NCBI RefSeq assembly: GCF_038396785.1 | Contig: NZ_CP151087.1 | Location: forward strand, 3,968,001 to 4,032,000 | DNA: 64,000 bases | Source of the DNA: Sphingobacterium thalpophilum | Lineage (GTDB): Bacteria; Bacteroidota; Bacteroidia; Sphingobacteriales; Sphingobacteriaceae | Direction of reading: 5' to 3' | Part shown: piece after piece, positions 60,572-64,000 of the stretch | How the letters are laid out: the number at the start of each line of letters is the position of its first letter | Position numbering within the stretch: position 1 is the first letter of the stretch | Position numbers and translations under genes: made by a program | Notes under the pieces: generated by a model | Seen by the model: the letters and a program-made list of their open reading frames with translations, nothing else | Database searches by the model: none | What the model was told of the DNA's origin: nothing

Positions 60572-60601
60572 AAAAGGGAGCGCATAAGCTCCCTTTTTTT
60601 A
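60572..60601 (+). terminator. Terminator after metF
   Basis: AAAGGGAGC/GCTCCCTTT stem, 6-base loop and seven T. Confidence 0.88.
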
Positions 60602-60801
60602 TGGTAGTATTCGTTGTGAAAGCCTAAAATATGTCCAGAATTTTGATCGTGTGGTTTAGGTCGATCGCTATATTTAGGGTTTAATAGCCTGTTTATAGTC
60701 AGATACTTGTGTTAAATAGTGTTAATTAACTTATTGGAGTCAGGATAACTTTTTAACTTAAAGTGCTAAAAAAGATTTTAACAATAGACCAAATTGACCT
60801 T

Positions 60802-63800
60802 ATGACGTACACTAGATTAAATTCTCTACTCGGCTTTGCTTGCGGACTAATTGCTACATGTGTATATATCTCCACCGTTGAAAAGACGGTAAGCTGGTGG
60901 GATTGTGGTGAATTTATTGCCTGTGCCTACAAGCTGGAAGTGGCACACCAACCGGGAGCACCATTATTTCTTCTTATTCAGAATATATTTTCCAACCTGG
61001 CTTTGGGTAATGCAGGTAAAATCGCCTATTGGATGAATATTGGATCCGCAATCTGCAGTGGGCTTACTGTTACATTTTTATTCTGGACAATAACAGCAAT
61101 TGCCAAAAAGATACTCAACAGGCAAGAGAAAGTTCAATTATCGAATTATTTCCAAATTTTTGCTGCGGGCTTAGTTGGTGCAATGGCTTTCTGCTTCAGT
61201 GATTCATTTTGGTATTCGGCTGTTGAATCCGAGGTATATGCGATGTCTTCATTGTGTACTGCGATTGTTTTTTGGGCAATTTTAAAGTGGGAAGTCCGTG
61301 CAGATGAGGAAGGTAGCGATCGTTGGCTGGTTTTTATTGCTTTTGTTATGGGCCTTTCGATCGGAGTGCACCTATTAAATCTGTTGGCAATTCCGGCTAT
61401 AGCGATGGTTGTCTATTTCAGAAGAGCAGGACAGGTTAATGCGAAAGGTACAATAAAAGCTTTCTTGGTAGGAGTGCTGATCTTGGGGGCTGTTTTGTGG
61501 GGAATTATTCAATGGTTGGTCGTTCTCGCAGCTAAGGTAGACCTCTTATTTGTAAATTCATTAGGTTTAGCCTTTGGCTCAGGTATCTTCTTCTTTTGTC
61601 TGCTGTTGGGGTGCTTCCTCATTTATGGGCTATATTATTCTTATAAAAAGCGGCAATACACACTGCATACCGGGTTACTGGTCTTTTGTTTTATTCTATT
61701 TGGTTATAGCTCCTATACTATGGTTTTAATCCGTGGAAAAGCCAATCCGTCGTTAAACAATAATGCGCCGGACAATGTGTTTTCTTTTTTGGGTTATCTG
61801 AGCCGGGAGCAATATATCCGGGAACCTTTACTCAAAGGGCCCAATTATGATTCACAAGTCGTTGGTGTAGAGAGTAAAACCGGTTATCGCAAAGATGAAT
61901 CAGGGTATATTCCTTTTAGTCAGGTCGATAAGTATAAGTTTGATAAGGAAACTTTCTTTCCCCGCATATATAGTCAAGATGGAGCCCATCAGGCTTATTA
62001 TAGGAGTTACCTCAATTTGAAGGAGGGGCAGCAGCCACAGTTCTCGGATAATTTTAAGTTCTTTTTTAATTTTCAACTGGGTGATATGTACACCCGATAT
62101 TTCTTGTGGAATTTTGTCGGTAGACAGAATGACAGGCAGGGGTATGGGACCTATAGTGACGGCAACTGGTTGTCGGGGATTAAACCATTGGATAATTGGC
62201 GTTTGGGAGGGCAAGATAAAATATCCCAATCACAGGAGCATGACCCGAGCCGGAATACCTATTTTTTCCTTCCATTGCTACTGGGAATAGCCGGAGCGAT
62301 CTGGTTGTATCGAAACAATAAACCTTATACCTTGGTCTTGACCTTACTGTTTGTGTTTACGGGAATAGCGATCGTTGTTTATCTTAACCAAACTCCTATG
62401 CAACCTCGGGAACGAGATTATGCTTACGTAGGATCTTTTTATGCGTTTGCGATCTGGATCGGACTGGGAGCAATAGCATTTGTTCGGTTTCTCAATCGTT
62501 TTGTACAAACACGGTATGCGTTAGCGACAGGTATTTCTTTCGCTTTATTGGGCGGTCCCATTATTTTGGCCCATCAAAATTGGGATGATCATAATCGTTC
62601 TGAAAAATCGCTGGCAAGGGATATGGCACGTAATTATTTAGAATCCTGCGCTCCAAATGCTATTCTATTTACCTATGGAGATCATGATACATTTCCTGTA
62701 TGGTATTTGCAAGAAGTGGAAGGAGTACGCCCGGATGTTCGGGTTGTGGTATTAAGTTATCTGACTGGCGATTGGTATATGCAGCAGGCGAAGCAGCCGA
62801 CGTATCAAGCGGCAGGTCTTCCCGTGACGATCCCAGCTGAAAAGACAAAAAAAGGCGTTCGTGATTATATCCCTTTTGTGGATAGACAGCTTGATAATGC
62901 GGTGGATATACAGCAATTATTGCAGTTTGTCACATCGGATGATCCGGAGTATAAAGTTCAGCTGAATTCAGGTGATATGGAAAACTATTTCCCTTCCAAG
63001 AAAGTCCAATTGCGCGTTGATAAAGAGGAGGTGGTTAAGAAAAATGCGGTTCCGGCTTATTTTCAGGATGCTATTGTTTCTGCAATGGAATGGGAAATTC
63101 CGAATGATCATCTGACCAGGGCGGATTTAACCCTGTTATCGGTGCTTGAAAATAACCATTGGGACAGACCGATATATTTTTCGAACATGTTGCCAAGTGA
63201 CATTAAATTGGGTCTGGATAAATACCTGGTCAATGAGGGCTTTACTTCCCGATTGATGCCTGTTGCTGCTACAGATCAGTCGACAGGAAAACGAAATGAG
63301 CAGGCCGGGCTAGTTAATATGGAAGCATTATATAACAATATTATGCATACGTATCAGTGGGGCAATGTTAAAAATGCACAGTATTTGGATACCGATTCGT
63401 TTCGCTTTACAAGTATGTACGCCCGTGATATATTTGGAAAAGCCGCCCGGATACTCTTGGCCAATGGTCAGGTCAAACAAGCTGGGGAAGTAGCGAAAAA
63501 AGCATACGATCAATTACCCGATCGCGTATATGCGATGTCAGATGCCATCAATTATGCCGATATTATCGATAGTCTATATCGTTCGGGACAACCGCAGCTA
63601 GCCAACAGGATGATGGACCGAAACCTTGATTATGTGGCTGAAAATATGGAGTATCTACATCAGTTGGTGACGGATAAGAAAAACCTGAGCTTCGAGTGGA
63701 ATGATATTCAGACCGGTTTGGATTCTGTAGACCGGTACCAGGCTATTTTATTGGAAGCAAAAGATACCAAGCGATTGGCACGTGTTGAGCGCTTGAGACA

Positions 63801-63831
63801 GCAATATCAAAATTGGTACGGAGTAGAATAA
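60802..63831 (+). CDS. DUF2723 polytopic membrane protein (PMT-like glycosyltransferase?)
   Basis: A 1,009-residue membrane protein from ATG 60802 (MTYTRLNSLLGFACG); a GTG at 60763 would add 13 residues. I prefer the ATG because homologues begin a few residues before the first helix. The DUF2723 signature EKTVSWWDCGEFIACAYKLEVAHQPGAPLF is at about 25-55. There are roughly 12 hydrophobic segments through about residue 610, then a soluble periplasmic C-terminal domain with CAPNAILFTYGDHDTFPVWYLQEVEGVRPDVRVV. The topology and DxGE-type motif resemble protein O-mannosyltransferases (GT-C fold), so protein glycosylation is plausible but unproven. It is a single gene. Confidence 0.88.
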   Translation: MTYTRLNSLLGFACGLIATCVYISTVEKTVSWWDCGEFIACAYKLEVAHQPGAPLFLLIQNIFSNLALGNAGKIAYWMNIGSAICSGLTVTFLFWTITAIAKKILNRQEKVQLSNYFQIFAAGLVGAMAFCFSDSFWYSAVESEVYAMSSLCTAIVFWAILKWEVRADEEGSDRWLVFIAFVMGLSIGVHLLNLLAIPAIAMVVYFRRAGQVNAKGTIKAFLVGVLILGAVLWGIIQWLVVLAAKVDLLFVNSLGLAFGSGIFFFCLLLGCFLIYGLYYSYKKRQYTLHTGLLVFCFILFGYSSYTMVLIRGKANPSLNNNAPDNVFSFLGYLSREQYIREPLLKGPNYDSQVVGVESKTGYRKDESGYIPFSQVDKYKFDKETFFPRIYSQDGAHQAYYRSYLNLKEGQQPQFSDNFKFFFNFQLGDMYTRYFLWNFVGRQNDRQGYGTYSDGNWLSGIKPLDNWRLGGQDKISQSQEHDPSRNTYFFLPLLLGIAGAIWLYRNNKPYTLVLTLLFVFTGIAIVVYLNQTPMQPRERDYAYVGSFYAFAIWIGLGAIAFVRFLNRFVQTRYALATGISFALLGGPIILAHQNWDDHNRSEKSLARDMARNYLESCAPNAILFTYGDHDTFPVWYLQEVEGVRPDVRVVVLSYLTGDWYMQQAKQPTYQAAGLPVTIPAEKTKKGVRDYIPFVDRQLDNAVDIQQLLQFVTSDDPEYKVQLNSGDMENYFPSKKVQLRVDKEEVVKKNAVPAYFQDAIVSAMEWEIPNDHLTRADLTLLSVLENNHWDRPIYFSNMLPSDIKLGLDKYLVNEGFTSRLMPVAATDQSTGKRNEQAGLVNMEALYNNIMHTYQWGNVKNAQYLDTDSFRFTSMYARDIFGKAARILLANGQVKQAGEVAKKAYDQLPDRVYAMSDAINYADIIDSLYRSGQPQLANRMMDRNLDYVAENMEYLHQLVTDKKNLSFEWNDIQTGLDSVDRYQAILLEAKDTKRLARVERLRQQYQNWYGVE

Positions 63832-63913
63832 TGTTGATGACACACTGAACCAAATTTACGCAGTCTGCCTAAACGGCAAATTGACTGCTATGCTTGAGGT
63901 GAAAAAACCAGAT

Positions 63914-63945
63914 GAGGCCTCTTCTAAAATATTGGAAGAGGCCTC
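63914..63945 (-). terminator. Terminator of the minus-strand gene at the right edge
   Basis: A perfect 11-bp stem GAGGCCTCTTC/GAAGAGGCCTC. The T-rich tail (GGTTTTTTC) follows only when read on the minus strand, 32 bases after that gene's stop. Confidence 0.75.
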
Positions 63946-63977
63946 GATACATATAGGATAGGGAATGAGCCAAATGA

Positions 63978-64000
63978 TTAGAATTTCATGCCGACTCCAA
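63978..64000 (-). CDS. 3' end of a minus-strand gene, probably an outer-membrane beta-barrel
   Basis: Only seven codons are visible, reading GVGMKF and then TAA (63978-63980). A terminal aromatic Phe after alternating residues is the usual last strand of outer-membrane barrels. A correctly oriented terminator lies just downstream, supporting a real gene entering from the right. The family cannot be assigned. Confidence 0.5.

Noticed and set aside
63831-63977. Small gene between the DUF2723 gene and the right-edge gene
   Set aside because: Only a terminator and short non-conserved sequence are present; no open frame with a start and plausible composition was seen.
1-64000. CRISPR array or prophage
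   Set aside because: No evenly spaced identical repeats with unique spacers and no phage structural, integrase or lysis genes were seen. The SNF2 helicase has no defence partners.

Overview
The window is a chromosome segment of a Bacteroidota bacterium, most likely family Sphingobacteriaceae and plausibly the genus Sphingobacterium. The evidence is low-to-moderate GC, family-specific proteins (Porin_10-like porin, DUF2911, DUF4271, DUF5683, DUF2723, ISAon1-type transposase, long-tailed S16), the parA-parB-DUF5683-dapB-lepB gene order, and promoters of the Bacteroidota type (TTG, about 20 bases, TAnnTTTG). Most of it is ordinary core genome. There is no prophage, CRISPR array, defence island or integrative element; the only mobile element is one complete insertion sequence.

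Layout. 1-5 kb: the tail of an unknown gene, a GH9 glycoside hydrolase whose reading frame is separated by one base from a polysaccharide-deacetylase domain, then MurNAc-6-P etherase (murQ) and a sodium:solute symporter, together a carbohydrate/cell-wall-sugar utilisation group. 5-8 kb: purine nucleoside phosphorylase behind a palindromic promoter, and an outer-membrane porin. 8.2-8.7 kb: four tRNA-Val genes with promoter and terminators. 8.69-10.11 kb: a 1,421-bp ISL3/ISAon1-type element with 18/23 terminal inverted repeats and an 8-bp target duplication. 10-15 kb: PagL-like lipid A deacylase, M16 peptidase, FMN reductase. 15.5-20.5 kb: parA-parB-DUF5683-dapB-lepB. 20.6-27 kb: pdxJ, diadenylate cyclase, DUF2911 protein, FucP-type sugar transporter, and a thioesterase/DinB/histidine-kinase operon. 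27-32.8 kb: gltX, then an EmrAB-like efflux pair divergent from an AraC regulator. 32.8-43 kb: SNF2 helicase, dapF, HtrA protease, LMW phosphatase, cyclophilin, exonuclease III, Mrp ATPase. 43-50 kb: an unusual GT51 transglycosylase, hpt, a homopolymer-split membrane-protein gene, tag, DUF4271, hemD, a JmjC-like cupin. 50-57 kb: addB-addA. 57-64 kb: rpsP-rimM, a lipoprotein, metF under a SAM-I riboswitch, a large DUF2723 membrane protein, and the last codons of a minus-strand gene.

The least ordinary signals are sub-genic. (1) A heptamer A AAA AAG, preceded by GGAGGAG, lies exactly in frame at the end of the GH9 gene; a -1 shift there gives an 840-residue GH9-deacetylase protein. The layout resembles the dnaX frameshift site, but a lost base in the A run would look identical. 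(2) A run of eight A splits a membrane-protein gene at 46.5 kb. (3) The punA promoter has its 20-base spacer as one arm of a 20-bp inverted repeat and its -7 box in the loop. (4) A nearly identical 32-bp promoter precedes both the M16 peptidase and the GT51 gene. (5) A degenerate intergenic repeat family and an 11-bp tandem array occupy long gaps. (6) The tRNA-Val(GAC) appears to carry C33 in place of the nearly universal U33. I found no clearly new multi-gene system.
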